From contig NZ_BJUA01000002.1 in the NCBI RefSeq assembly GCF_007989825.1, positions 62,001-126,000 on the forward strand: a DNA stretch of 64,000 nucleotides, read 5' to 3'. Numbering within the stretch: position 1 is the first letter of the stretch; every line of letters starts with the position of its first letter. The position numbers and the translations under genes were made by a program. The DNA is from Cellulomonas persica. Its GTDB lineage: Bacteria; Actinomycetota; Actinomycetes; Actinomycetales; Cellulomonadaceae. Positions 27,518 to 40,023 of the stretch are shown piece after piece. The notes beneath the pieces were generated by a model. The model was given only the letters and a program-made list of their open reading frames with translations, had not been told where the DNA came from and searched no databases.

Positions 27518-28627
27518 GTGACCGACCTGCAGTCCACCCGACCGACGGCGCTGACCTCGCGCGTGCCTGCGGTCGACCCCGCGCGGCTCGTCGCCGAGCT
27601 GGTGCCGCCGCCCCACTTCGCGACCGCGTCGTTCGAGTCCTACGTGCCGGACCCGGTGCACCCCAGCCAGGCCGCGGCCGTGCAGCGGCTGCGCGACGCG
27701 GCGCAGGCCGTCGGCCGCGGTGCGGGCTCGTCGTGGCTGCGTCGTCGTCGCACGCAGCCCGAGGCCGTCTACCTCGATGGCGGGTTCGGTGTCGGCAAGA
27801 CCCACCTGCTCGCCGCGCTCGCGCACGCGGTCACCGCCGCCGGGCACCGCGCCGCGTTCGGGACGTTCGTCGAGTACACGAACCTCGTCGGCGCGCTCGG
27901 GTTCCGCCAGACCGTCGACGCGCTCGCCGCGCACCGGCTCGTGTGCATCGACGAGTTCGAGCTCGACGACCCCGGCGACACCGTGCTGATGTCCCGGCTG
28001 CTGCGCGAGCTCGCCGACCACGGCGTCGCGCTCGCGGCGACGTCCAACACGCTGCCCGGCTCGCTCGGCGAGGGGCGGTTCGCCGCCGACGACTTCCTCC
28101 GCGAGATCCAGGCGCTCGCGGCCCGGTTCGACGTGCTGCGGATCGACGGCGACGACTACCGGCACCGCAGCGTCGAGCACGGTGAGGCGCTGGACGACGA
28201 CGCCGTGCGCGCCGCGCTGGCGGGCCGCGCAGGAGCGACGCTCGACGACTTCGGGGCGCTGCTCGACCATCTCGCGACCGTCCACCCGTCCAAGTACGGC
28301 GCCCTGCTCGACGGCGTCACGCTCGTCGGCCTCACGGGCGTGCACGGCGTGCGCAAGCAGGACGTCGCGCTGCGGCTCGTCGTGCTCGTCGACCGGCTCT
28401 ACGACCGGGACGTGCCCGTGCTGCTGGGCGGCGGCGGGACCGACGGGTTGTTCTCCGAGGAGATGAGGCGCGGCGGCTACCGCAAGAAGTACTACCGCGC
28501 GTTGTCCCGCCTGGGCGCGCTCGCGTCCGAGGGTGCCGCGCTCGCGGCCGCCACGGCTGCCTCCACGACGGACGCGCCGACGACGAGCGCGCCGACGACG
28601 AGCGCGCCGCCCGCGGTGGGCGCCTGA
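27518..28627 (+). CDS. zapE: cell division protein ZapE / AFG1-like ATPase
   Basis: 369 aa with a GTG start at 27518. Walker A is GGFGVGKTHLLAALA (Lys94), Walker B is RLVCIDEFELDD, and sensor-like AATSNTLPGSLGEGRF follows. These match the ZapE/AFG1 family; E. coli ZapE acts on the Z-ring, while mitochondrial AFG1 handles misassembled respiratory subunits. The C-terminal ~25 residues are Ala/Thr/Pro-rich with a repeated TTSAP. A TACCCT -10-like hexamer ends 8 nt before the GTG, so the mRNA may be leaderless. It is divergent from the sulfate operon and convergent (4 bp) with putA. Confidence 0.9.
   Translation: MTDLQSTRPTALTSRVPAVDPARLVAELVPPPHFATASFESYVPDPVHPSQAAAVQRLRDAAQAVGRGAGSSWLRRRRTQPEAVYLDGGFGVGKTHLLAALAHAVTAAGHRAAFGTFVEYTNLVGALGFRQTVDALAAHRLVCIDEFELDDPGDTVLMSRLLRELADHGVALAATSNTLPGSLGEGRFAADDFLREIQALAARFDVLRIDGDDYRHRSVEHGEALDDDAVRAALAGRAGATLDDFGALLDHLATVHPSKYGALLDGVTLVGLTGVHGVRKQDVALRLVVLVDRLYDRDVPVLLGGGGTDGLFSEEMRRGGYRKKYYRALSRLGALASEGAALAAATAASTTDAPTTSAPTTSAPPAVGA
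28565..28609 (+). repeat. 15-bp tandem repeat at the zapE 3' end
   Basis: Three 15-bp units (ACGACGAGCGCGCCG twice exactly, once with a change) encode TTDAP-TTSAP-TTSAP at the C-terminal tail of ZapE. Confidence 0.88.
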
Positions 28628-28631
28628 GCGG

Positions 28632-31600
28632 TCAGGCGGACGGCAGCACGTCGTCGGTGAGGTGGTTCTGCGTGCCGAACCGGTGCGCCGTGGCGCTCAC
28701 GGCCTGCTCGCGCAGGAACGGCAGGAGCTCGACCCGCCCGGACTCGGTCGCCTCGTGGTCCCAGACCGCGACGTCCGGCCGCCCGCGCGTCGCGGGGACC
28801 GTCGACCCGGCGGTCGCCCCCAGGAGGCGGACGCGGCCGCCGTCGAGCGCGGACAGCCGTTCGAGCCACGCGTTCTCGTCCTCGACGTGCAGCGCGGCGG
28901 CCGCGGCGTCGACCGCTGCGGCGAGCCCACGGGGCAGGGCCTCGGCGGTCGAGACGACGACCGGCGTGCGCGCGGCGGCGGCGGCCGCGACCACGCGGGC
29001 GAGCGCCGCCGCGCCGTGCCCGGCCGCGAGGCGCACGAGCACGGGTTCGCGGCAGGGCAGGTGGCGCAGCACGTCGCGCTCCGCGTCCAGGCCGGTGACG
29101 TCGCGCGGCGCGAACCGGGTCGCGAGCGCGAGGGCGTCGCTGCGGGCGCCGCGCTCGACGGTGCCGGCCTCGTCGGGTGTGAGCTCGGCGCGCGCGGCTG
29201 CGACGATCGCGCGGACCTTCTCGTCGGTCACCTCCAGCCCCTCGGTCGCGGTCGCGGTCCGCCACGTGCCGAGCACGTCGAGGTAGCTCGGGCCGCCCGC
29301 CTTCGCGCCGGGTCCGACAGCCGAGCGCTTCCAGCCGCCGAACGGCTGGCGGCGCACGATCGCGCCTGTGATCCCGCGGTTGACGTAGAGGTTCCCGGCC
29401 TCGATGCCGTCGAGCCACGTCGCGATCTCGGCGCGGTCGAGCGAGTGCAGACCCGCGGTGAGCCCGTAGTCGACGTCGTTGGCGATCGCGATCGCCTCGT
29501 CCAGGTCGGCGGCGGTCATCACCGACAGCACCGGCCCGAAGTACTCGGTCAGGTGCGCGGGCGCTCCTCGTCGCACGCCCACGCGCACGCCAGGGCTCCA
29601 CAGGCGGCCGGAGTCGTCGAGCCGGCGGGGCGCCAGCGCCCACCGTTCGCCGGGCGCGAGCTCGGTGAGCCCGGACAAGAGCTTGCCCGCGGCCGGCTCG
29701 ATCACGGGTCCGACCTGGGTGCGCGGGTCCTGCGGGTAGCCGACGACGAGCGACGAGGTCGCGTCGAGCAGCTGGTCGCGGAACCGGCGGGAGCGCGCGA
29801 CGGAGCCGACGAGCACGACGAGCGACGCCGCCGAGCACTTCTGCCCCGCGTGCCCGAAGGCGGAGGTCACGACGTCCTTGACCGCGAGGTCGAGATCCGC
29901 GCTCGGCGTCACGACGATCGCGTTCTTCCCGCTCGTCTCGGCGAGCAGCGGCAGGTCGGGCCGGAACGAGCGGAACAGCGCGGCGGTGTCGTAGGCGCCC
30001 GTGAGGATCACCCGGTCGATGCCGGGGTGGGCGACGAGCGTACGGCCGAGCGTGCCCTCGTCGACCTGCACGAGACGGAGCACGTCGCGCGGGACGCCCG
30101 CCTCCCACAGCAGCTCGGCGAGCACCGCGCCGCAGCGCTGCGACTGGCCCGCGGGCTTGAGCAGGACGGCCGAGCCGGTGGCGAGCGCGGCGAGCGTCGA
30201 CCCGGCGGGGATCGCGACGGGGAAGTTCCACGGGGGAGTCACGAGCGTGAGGGACGCCGGGGTGAAGAGCGCGCCGTCCACGTGCTCGAGGTCGCGCGCG
30301 AGCTCGGCGTAGTAGTGCGCGAAGTCGACCGCCTCGCAGACTTCGGGGTCGCCCTGGTCGAGCGTCTTGCCCGTCTCGGCGGCCATGACCTCGATGAGCT
30401 CGGCGCGGTGGGCCTCGAGCACGTCGCCGACGCGGTGCAGCACGCGTGCGCGCTCGTCGGCCGGCAGCGCCGCCCACGCGTGCGCGGCCGTGCGTGCTCG
30501 GACGACCTCGTCGTCGACCCCGTCGGACGAGCGCAACCAGGCCGCGTCGATCGTCGCCGAGCCGAGCGTCGAGACCGGAACCCGCGCGAGCACGTCGCGC
30601 GCCCAGGCGCGGTGCTCACGGACCGCGGGGTCGGTGTCGGGCGTGCTGACGAACCGCCCCGGGCCCGGAGGCGCGCCGACGGCCGCGTACCGGTCGGGTG
30701 TCCGGTGCCGGGCGGGCACCTCGTCGTCGAGCGCCGCGACCGACGCGAGGAAGCGGTCACGCTCGCGTGCGAACAACGCCGGGTCGGAGTCGAGCTCGAA
30801 CACCGCGGACATGAAGTTCTCCGCCGACGCACCCTCCTCGAGGCGTCGGATCAGGTAGGCGATCGCGACGTCGAACTCGCGCGGAGCGACCACGGGCGTG
30901 TAGAGCAGCAGGCCGCCGACCTCGCGCCGGACCACCTCGGCCTGGCCCTGCGCCATGCCCAGGAGCATCTCGACCTCGACCGCGTCGCGCACCCCGCGTC
31001 GGCCGGCGAGCAGCCACGCGTACGCGACGTCGAACAGGTTGTGCCCCGCGACGCCGAGCCGCACGTTGCGGACGCGGTCGGGGTGCAGCGCGTAGTCCAG
31101 GACGCGCTTGTAGTGCGTGTCGGACTCGCGCTTGGTGTGCCAGGTGGACAGCGGCCAGCCGTGCAGCTCGGCCTCGACGTGCTCCATGGGCAGGTTCGCG
31201 CCCTTGACCAGGCGCACCTTGATCGGCGCACCGCCCCGCGCACGGCGCGCGGCGGCCCACTCCTGGAGCCGCTGCATCGCGCTCAGCGCGTCCGGCAGGT
31301 ACGCCTGCAGCACGATGCCGGCCTCGAGGTGCAGCAGGTCCGGCTCGTCGAGGAGGCGCATGAAGACCTCGAGCGTGACGTCGAGGTCCTTGTACTCCTC
31401 CATGTCGAGGTTGATGAACTTCCGCGTGCGGGAAGCGGCCGCGAGCCGGAACAGCGGCCGGAGCTCGGCGACCGTGTGCGCCACGGTCTCGTCGAACGCC
31501 CACGGGTTGTGCGGCGCGACGGTCGACGAGACCTTGACCGAGACGTAGTCCACGTCGTCACGGGCGAGCAGCCGCATCGTCCCGGCGAGGCGTCGGCTCG

Positions 31601-32165
31601 CCTCGCGACGCCCGAGCACGGCCTCGCCGAGCAGGTTGACGTTGAGGCGGACGCCGGGCCTGCGCAGGCGAGCGATCGCGCGGCCGAGCCGACGGTCGGT
31701 CGCGTCGATGACGAGGTGGCCGACGAGCTCGCGCAGCACGCGCCGGGCGGCGGGCACGACGACGTGCGGGAGCACGGGGGCGAGTGCGCCGCCGAACCGC
31801 ACGAGCGCGCGCAACCCGGGGGACAGGAACGCGGGCGTCCGGCGGGACAGGTCGCGCAGTGCCGCGGCCGCGACGTGCACGTCCTGCGGACGGATCACGC
31901 CGTCGACGAAGCCGACGACGAACGCCAGGCCGTCCGGGTCCTTGAGGGCGGCGGCGAGCTGCGCGGCCGAACCGTCGACCGGGTGCCCGGCGGCGTCCGC
32001 GAGCCAGCGCTCGACGAGTGCGACCGCCTCCTGCGCGAGGTCGCTCGCGCCTGCCGACCCCGCTGCCGCGCGGTCGGGATCGAGATCGGGCTCGCGATCG
32101 GTCTCGCGGTCGGGGTCGGGCACCGGCGCACCCGCCGGCACGGCAGGGCTGGGCTGGACCGTCAT
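28632..32165 (-). CDS. putA: bifunctional proline dehydrogenase / glutamate-semialdehyde dehydrogenase
   Basis: 1177 aa from the ATG at 32165, with AAGGAG upstream. Residues 1-40 are Asp/Pro/Arg-rich. The FAD-dependent PRODH barrel (~residues 60-460) contains VKGANLPMEHVEAELHG and NLFDVAYAWLLAGRR. The P5C dehydrogenase (~residues 500-1010) has TPPWNFPVAIPAGS, LAETSGKNA and nucleophile Cys777 in GHAGQKCSAAS. A C-terminal ALDH-like tail follows. It lacks the DNA-binding ribbon-helix-helix of E. coli PutA, so regulation must lie elsewhere, probably with the divergent LysR. It oxidises proline to glutamate and channels P5C. Confidence 0.95.
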   Translation of the reverse strand: MTVQPSPAVPAGAPVPDPDRETDREPDLDPDRAAAGSAGASDLAQEAVALVERWLADAAGHPVDGSAAQLAAALKDPDGLAFVVGFVDGVIRPQDVHVAAAALRDLSRRTPAFLSPGLRALVRFGGALAPVLPHVVVPAARRVLRELVGHLVIDATDRRLGRAIARLRRPGVRLNVNLLGEAVLGRREASRRLAGTMRLLARDDVDYVSVKVSSTVAPHNPWAFDETVAHTVAELRPLFRLAAASRTRKFINLDMEEYKDLDVTLEVFMRLLDEPDLLHLEAGIVLQAYLPDALSAMQRLQEWAAARRARGGAPIKVRLVKGANLPMEHVEAELHGWPLSTWHTKRESDTHYKRVLDYALHPDRVRNVRLGVAGHNLFDVAYAWLLAGRRGVRDAVEVEMLLGMAQGQAEVVRREVGGLLLYTPVVAPREFDVAIAYLIRRLEEGASAENFMSAVFELDSDPALFARERDRFLASVAALDDEVPARHRTPDRYAAVGAPPGPGRFVSTPDTDPAVREHRAWARDVLARVPVSTLGSATIDAAWLRSSDGVDDEVVRARTAAHAWAALPADERARVLHRVGDVLEAHRAELIEVMAAETGKTLDQGDPEVCEAVDFAHYYAELARDLEHVDGALFTPASLTLVTPPWNFPVAIPAGSTLAALATGSAVLLKPAGQSQRCGAVLAELLWEAGVPRDVLRLVQVDEGTLGRTLVAHPGIDRVILTGAYDTAALFRSFRPDLPLLAETSGKNAIVVTPSADLDLAVKDVVTSAFGHAGQKCSAASLVVLVGSVARSRRFRDQLLDATSSLVVGYPQDPRTQVGPVIEPAAGKLLSGLTELAPGERWALAPRRLDDSGRLWSPGVRVGVRRGAPAHLTEYFGPVLSVMTAADLDEAIAIANDVDYGLTAGLHSLDRAEIATWLDGIEAGNLYVNRGITGAIVRRQPFGGWKRSAVGPGAKAGGPSYLDVLGTWRTATATEGLEVTDEKVRAIVAAARAELTPDEAGTVERGARSDALALATRFAPRDVTGLDAERDVLRHLPCREPVLVRLAAGHGAAALARVVAAAAAARTPVVVSTAEALPRGLAAAVDAAAAALHVEDENAWLERLSALDGGRVRLLGATAGSTVPATRGRPDVAVWDHEATESGRVELLPFLREQAVSATAHRFGTQNHLTDDVLPSA

Positions 32166-32306
32166 GGCGCTCCTTCGTGCGAGGTGACCGGGCTCGTCGC
32201 GGTGAGACGCCGCCAGTATCGAACGCGCTGCGTCGCCGTGAGCGGTCAGGAACGGTGACGGATCTGGCAGAGTAACGATCACCAGACACGATGAGTGGAG
32301 GCTCCC

Positions 32307-33224
32307 GTGCTCGACCTGCGTCGTCTCGTCCTGCTGCGTGAGCTCTCGATCCGCGGCACGCTCGCCGCGGTCGCGCAGGCCATGAGCTACAGCCCGTCGG
32401 CGGTGTCCCAGCAGCTCAGCCTGCTCGAGAAGGAGACCGGGCTCGAGCTGCTGCGCAAGTCCGGGCGCGGGGTGCGGCTCACGCCGCAGGCCGAGGTGCT
32501 GGTGGCGGCCGCGGGGGAGCTGCTCGACACGATCGAGCGCGCCGAGGCGGAGGTCGCGGCGTCGCTCACCGAGGTCCGCGGTCGCGTGCGCGTCGCCGTC
32601 TTCCAGTCCGCCGCCCTCGCGCTCATGCCCGCCGCGCTGCGGCTCACCGCCCAGCGCTACCCGCAGGTGCGGGTCGAGATGGTCCAGCGGGAGCCGGAGA
32701 CCGCGCTGCACGAGACGTGGGCGCGCGAGTTCGACATGGTGGTGGCCGAGCAGTACCCCGCGCACGCGGCGGCATGGCTGCCGGGGCTCGACCGGCACGA
32801 GCTGACGACGGACGCGATCCGCCTCGCGCTGCCGCCGCTCGACCATCCGATCGCGGGCGGCGCCGGCGACGGACGCCCGGTGGAGGCGCTCATCGACGCG
32901 CGCGACCTGCCGTGGGTCATGGAGCCCCGCGGCGCGGCCTCGCGGCACTTCGCGGAGCAGACGTGCCGTGCGGCGGGCTTCGAGCCCGACGTGCGCTACG
33001 AGACCGCCGACCTGCAGGCGCAGATCCGCCTGGTCGAGACCGGGAACGCGGTCGCGCTCATGCCCGACCTCGTGTGGACCGACCGCGACACGACGTGCCG
33101 TCTCGTCGAGCTGGCCGGCGGCCCGCGGCGCACCGTGTTCACCGCGCAGCGGCTCGCCGGACTGGCGTCACCGGCCGTGCGCGCGTTCCGCTCGGTGCTC
33201 GAGGAGGTCGCGGTCGCGACGTGA
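32307..33224 (+). CDS. LysR-family regulator, probable regulator of putA
   Basis: 305 aa from the GTG at 32307, chosen because GTGGAGG ends 5 nt upstream; a GTG at 32295 is also in frame. The N-terminal winged helix (LDLRRLVLLRELSIRGT ... YSPSAVSQQLSLLEKETG) and the periplasmic-binding-like effector domain are complete. It is divergent from putA across 141 bp, the classic LysR-target layout, which suggests proline or P5C as effector. No clear T-N11-A site stands out above background in the GC-rich gap. Confidence 0.85.
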   Translation: MLDLRRLVLLRELSIRGTLAAVAQAMSYSPSAVSQQLSLLEKETGLELLRKSGRGVRLTPQAEVLVAAAGELLDTIERAEAEVAASLTEVRGRVRVAVFQSAALALMPAALRLTAQRYPQVRVEMVQREPETALHETWAREFDMVVAEQYPAHAAAWLPGLDRHELTTDAIRLALPPLDHPIAGGAGDGRPVEALIDARDLPWVMEPRGAASRHFAEQTCRAAGFEPDVRYETADLQAQIRLVETGNAVALMPDLVWTDRDTTCRLVELAGGPRRTVFTAQRLAGLASPAVRAFRSVLEEVAVAT

Positions 33225-33228
33225 CGGG

Positions 33229-35073
33229 TCAGGTCTCCGTCGCGGGCACGAGGACGGCGACCGAGCACGGTGGCAGGACGAGCCCACCCGGCCCGTGCTC
33301 CACGACGCCCCACCGAGCGGCGACGACCCAGGGCGCTCCGGTGCCGCTCGCGTCCGGAGTCGGCCGTGCGGCGCCGCGGCCGTCCCACGCGCGGGCGTGC
33401 AGCGCGTCGGGGGCGACCGTGCGCTCGTCGTCGTCCAGGTTGACCACCACGCGCGCCCGCCCGCGCCGCAGGACCAGGACGCCGCGCCACGGACCGTCGG
33501 CGGCGTCCGGCCCGTCCCACGCGAGGTCCGTGGCGGCGAGGTCGCCCGAGGCGAGGTCCGGCACGCTGCGTCGCAGGGCGACGAGCGTGCGGTACCAGTC
33601 CAGCAGGAGCGCGTGCTCGCCCTGGGTGCGCTCCGTCCGGTCGAGGACCGCCGCGTCGCGCGTCGCCGGGTCCTGCGGGTCCGGCACCTGCACCGTCCCG
33701 CCGTAGAGGTCCTGCCAGCCGTGGCCGGAGAACTCCGCGGTCCGCCCCTCGCGCACGGCCTGCGCGAGCTCGGGGTCGGCGTACGACGTGAAGAACGGGA
33801 ACGGGCGGCGCGTGCCCCACTCCTCGCCCATGAAGAGCATGGGGGTGAACGGCGACAGGAGCAGCAGCGCCGCCTCGCCCGCGAGCGCGCCCGCCCCCAG
33901 CCGCTGCGAGGGGCGGTCGCCGATCGCGCGGTTGCCCACCTGGTCGTGGTTCTGCACGCACACGACGAACCGGTGGCCGTCCGTCCCGGGCGGCACCGGA
34001 CGCCCCCAGTCACGTCCGCGGAACGTCGAGCGGCCCCCGTCGTGCACGAACACGCGCGTCAGGGCGTGCCGCAGCGTCGCCGGCGAGCCGAAGTCCACGT
34101 AGTACCCGTGCCGCTCACCGGTGACCAGCGCGTGGATCGCGTGGTGCACGTCGTCGGCCCACTGCGCGGTCATGCCCCAGCCGCCCTCGCTCGTCGGTGT
34201 GACCGAGACCGGGTCGTTGAGGTCGGTCTCCGCGACGAGCGACAGCGGGCGACCCAGCTCGTCGGCCAGGGTCGCGACGCGGTCCGCGAGCTCGGCGAGC
34301 AAGTGCGGCTCGGAGTCGTCGGCGAGCTCGTGCACCGCGTCGAGGCGCAGCGCGTCCACGTGGAAGTCCCGCAGCCAGCGCAGCGCCGAGTCCACGATCC
34401 ACGCCCGGACGTGCGCGGAGCCCGGCTGGTCGAGATTGATCGCCGCGCCCCAGGGCGTGTGGTGCGCGTCCGTCCAGTACGGCCCGAACTCGCCCACGTA
34501 CGCGCCGGTCGGCCCGAGGTGGTTGTGCACGACGTCGAGGCAGACCCCGAGGCCGTGGGCGTGCGCCGCGTCGACGAACCGTTGCAGCGCGGCCGGTCCG
34601 CCGTACGCCTCGTGCACGGCGTAGAGGCCGACACCGTCGTAGCCCCAGCCGCGGGGACCGTCGAACGGGGCGAGCGGCATGAGCTCGACGACGTCCACGC
34701 CGAGCTCGACGAGCTCCTCGAGGTGCTCGACGGCCGCGTCGAGCGTCCCCTCGGGTGTGAACGTGCCGACGTGCAGCTCGTACAGCACGCGCCCGCGCAC
34801 GTCGACGCCGGCCCAGCCGTCGTCGGACCACGCGAACGCGGCCGTGTCGAACGCCCGGCTCGGTCCGTGCACGCCCTGCGGCTGCCACGCGCTGCGCGGG
34901 TCCGGTCGCGGGTCGCCCCCGTCGAGGCGCAGCGCGTAGTCGGTGCCGTGCGGGACCTCGCGGTCGTCGTGCCACCACCCGTCGTCGCCCCGTGCCAGTG
35001 CGCGCTCCTGCCCGCTGCGCGGCAGGACGAGGTCGACCCGGTCGGCGTGCGGCGCCCACACCTCGACGCGCAC
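33229..35073 (-). CDS. treZ: malto-oligosyltrehalose trehalohydrolase
   Basis: 614 aa from the GTG at 35073, with GGGAGGG upstream. An N-terminal carbohydrate-binding-module-like domain (residues ~1-90) precedes a GH13 barrel with GYDGVGLYAVHEAYGG, catalytic Asp in VDALRLDAVHEL, Glu in SLVAETDLNDP, and VQNHDQVGNR. It releases trehalose from maltooligosyltrehalose. One nucleotide separates it from the treY stop (TGA-C-GTG). It is convergent with the LysR gene, 4 bp apart. Confidence 0.94.
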   Translation of the reverse strand: MRVEVWAPHADRVDLVLPRSGQERALARGDDGWWHDDREVPHGTDYALRLDGGDPRPDPRSAWQPQGVHGPSRAFDTAAFAWSDDGWAGVDVRGRVLYELHVGTFTPEGTLDAAVEHLEELVELGVDVVELMPLAPFDGPRGWGYDGVGLYAVHEAYGGPAALQRFVDAAHAHGLGVCLDVVHNHLGPTGAYVGEFGPYWTDAHHTPWGAAINLDQPGSAHVRAWIVDSALRWLRDFHVDALRLDAVHELADDSEPHLLAELADRVATLADELGRPLSLVAETDLNDPVSVTPTSEGGWGMTAQWADDVHHAIHALVTGERHGYYVDFGSPATLRHALTRVFVHDGGRSTFRGRDWGRPVPPGTDGHRFVVCVQNHDQVGNRAIGDRPSQRLGAGALAGEAALLLLSPFTPMLFMGEEWGTRRPFPFFTSYADPELAQAVREGRTAEFSGHGWQDLYGGTVQVPDPQDPATRDAAVLDRTERTQGEHALLLDWYRTLVALRRSVPDLASGDLAATDLAWDGPDAADGPWRGVLVLRRGRARVVVNLDDDERTVAPDALHARAWDGRGAARPTPDASGTGAPWVVAARWGVVEHGPGGLVLPPCSVAVLVPATET

Positions 35074-35074
35074 G

Positions 35075-37578
35075 TCAGCCCTCCCGCACCAGCAGCGCGA
35101 CGGGCAGACGCTCCAGGAGCGGAGCCACGTGGACCACGCCGCCCGCGACGTCCCGCCCCGTGAGCACGTCGCGCCACGCCCCGTCCGGGACCGCGACCGT
35201 GTGGTCCGCCCAGCCGCCCAGCCGGTCGACCGAGGCGGCCAGGCGGGTCGCGACGACCACCACGCGCGCCTCGTCGGCCACGGTGCGCGCGTACGTGACC
35301 GCGTGCCCGGAGGAGTGGGCCAGCGGCACGTAGCCGGCGTCGGGACCGACGAACGCGTCCGGCAGGTCGCGTCGGAGCCGCAGCGCGCGCGAGGTGACCA
35401 GGAGCTTCTCGTCGGACAGGTCGCGCGGACCCGCGCCCTCGTCGAGCCGCTCCAGGCGCGCGGCCAGCGGCTCGTGGTCGACGTGCCGGCGGTTGTCGGG
35501 GTCCACGAGCGTCGGGTCGTCGACCTCCGTGCCCTGGTACACGTCGGGGACGCCCGGCAGCGTGAGCTGCACGAGCTTGGTGCCGAGCGCGGCGGCGCGG
35601 ACCGCACCACGGGTGCGCTGCTCCCAGTCGGCGAACAGCGCGACGACGCCCTCGTGGGACAGTGCCGTGCGGGCCAGGTCGAGCACCGCGGCCTCGTAGC
35701 CCTCGTCGGGGGCGGTCCACCACGTGTGCGTCTTGGCCTCACGCATCGACTTGGTCAGGTACTCGACCAGGCGGTCCTCGCCGATCGGGCCCGCGGCCGT
35801 CCACGTGCCCGCGAGGGTCTGCCACAGCCACTGCTCGATGCGACCGTCGACGCGCGCGCTGCGGGCCGTCGCGGTCAGCGCGCGCACGTCGCCCACGAGC
35901 CGTGCCCACTCGTGCGGGAGCTCGCTGAGGACCCCGAGCCGGTTGCGTGTGTCCTCGCCGCGCTTGGTGTCGTGCGTCGACAGCGTCGTCATCGCGAGCG
36001 GCGAGGCGACCTGCTGGCGCGCCGCCCACGCGGACAGGTCGGACGGCGTCAGCGCGAAGCGCGCCGGCTCACCGCCCACCTCGCACAGCCCGACGAGCTG
36101 CGTCCAGCGGTAGTACGCCGTGTCCTCGACGCCCTTGGCGGTCACCGCGCCGCACGTCTGCTGGAACCGGACGACGAGCTCGTCGCGCCGCTCGCCGCGC
36201 GTCCGACCCGCGCTGCCGACCTCGCGGCCCAGCAGCAGGTCGACGACGACGTCCATGGTCGCCGCACGCTCGACGGACATGCGTGAGCGCGCGAGCGTCG
36301 CGGCGTCCTCGAGGGCGGCCGCCGCGTCGGGGTGCGTCTGCTCGCCCGGCACGACGTACGCGCGGTAGCGGTCGAACGCGACGAGCAGCTCGACGAGGCA
36401 CTCGTGCAGCGCGCGCCACGTGTGGTCGCGCAGGCGCAGGTCGTCGGCGCAGATGCTCGCGGCGAGCGTCGTGAGGCGGTAGACCTCGGCGTACAGCGGA
36501 CCGTCGACCACCTCGCGCTTCGCGCGCTCGACGACGTGCGCGTAGTCGTCGGACGCGTCCCCGGTGATCCGGTGCATGAGCGCGCCCAGCGGTGCGGCAC
36601 CGCCCGGGTCGACGAACGTCTGCTGGATGCGCCACAGCGCGTCGTAGCCGGTGGTGCCTGCGGTGTCCCAGTCCGCCGGCAGCGCCTCGTCGCCCTCGAG
36701 GATCTTCTCGACGACGACCCACGCGCCGTCGGTCGCCTCGCGCAGACGCGCGAGGTAGCCGGCGGGGTCGGCCAGGCCGTCCGGGTGGTCGATCCGCAGG
36801 CCGTCGACCGTGCCGTCGGCGAGCAGGTCGAGCACCAGACGGTGCGTCGCGTCGAAGACCTCGGGGTCCTCGACGCGCACCGCCACGAGGGTCCCGACGT
36901 CGAAGAACCGCCGGTAGTTGAGCTCTTCGTCGGCGACCCGCCAGTACGCGAGCCGGTAGTGCTGGCGTTCGAGCAGCTCGACGAGCGGCAGGTGCTCGGT
37001 CCCGGCGCGGACCGGGAAGACGTGGTCGTGGTACCGCAGCACGGTGCGTGTGCCGTGGCCCGGCACGTCCTCCTCGGTGAGCACGAGCTCCCCGCGTGCG
37101 ACCACCGCGCCGACCCGGTCACCCAGCACCGGCATGAGGACAGCGCCCTCGCCCGCGGACCAGTCCACGTCGAACCACGACGCGTACGGCGAGGCCGGTC
37201 CGTCCTCGAGCACCGACCACAGCGCGGCGTTGTGCCACACGGGCGTCGGCACCGCCATGTGGTTGGGGACCACGTCGAGCACGAGACCCAGACCGGCGTC
37301 GTGCGCGGCCGACGCGAGCCGGCGCAGCCCGTCGAGGCCGCCGAGCACCGGGGCGACCTCGTCGTGCGCGACGACGTCGTAGCCGTGCGTCGACCCCGGT
37401 GCGGCCGTGAGCACGGGCGACAGGTACACGTGCGTCACGCCGAGCGATGCGAGGTACGGCACGCGCTGCGCGACGTCGTCGAACGTGAGGTCGGCACCCA
37501 GCTGCACGCGGTACGTGGAGACGGGCACGGGGCGGCCCGGCGCCGGCAGGCGGCGCGACGGGGTCTGCCGCGCGTCGG

Positions 37579-37582
<4 letters not shown>
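35075..37582 (-). CDS. treY: malto-oligosyltrehalose synthase
   Basis: 835 aa from the GTG at 37582, which overlaps the glgX stop (GTGA). The GH13 family signature opens with STYRVQLGADLTFDDVAQRVPYL and HVYLSPVLTAAPGSTHGYDV. The catalytic Asp lies in GLRIDHPDGLADP and the acid Glu in VVEKILEGDEALP. It converts the reducing end of a maltodextrin to an alpha-1,1 trehalose linkage. The open frame extends much further upstream as a shadow inside glgX. It is the second gene of the treX-treY-treZ operon. Confidence 0.95.
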
Positions 37583-39873
<2,291 letters not shown>

Positions 39874-40023
39874 GGCGACCAATGTGCCAGCGACCGGCGA
39901 AGTCGGCAGCGGATGGGCCCCGTGAGTTCGTCACACGCGCTCGGGTTGCGTCGCGGGGCGAGGGGTTGCAGTGCGGTGCGCGACCTGGTCCGCTGAGGGT
40001 CGGGCGCGAGGTGGGAGACGGCG

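Noticed and set aside
28533-32258. A 1241-codon open frame on the plus strand opposite putA.
   Set aside because: It is extreme in Arg, Gly, Asp and Val, has no domain, and lies antisense to a full-length, motif-complete enzyme; a GC-bias shadow.
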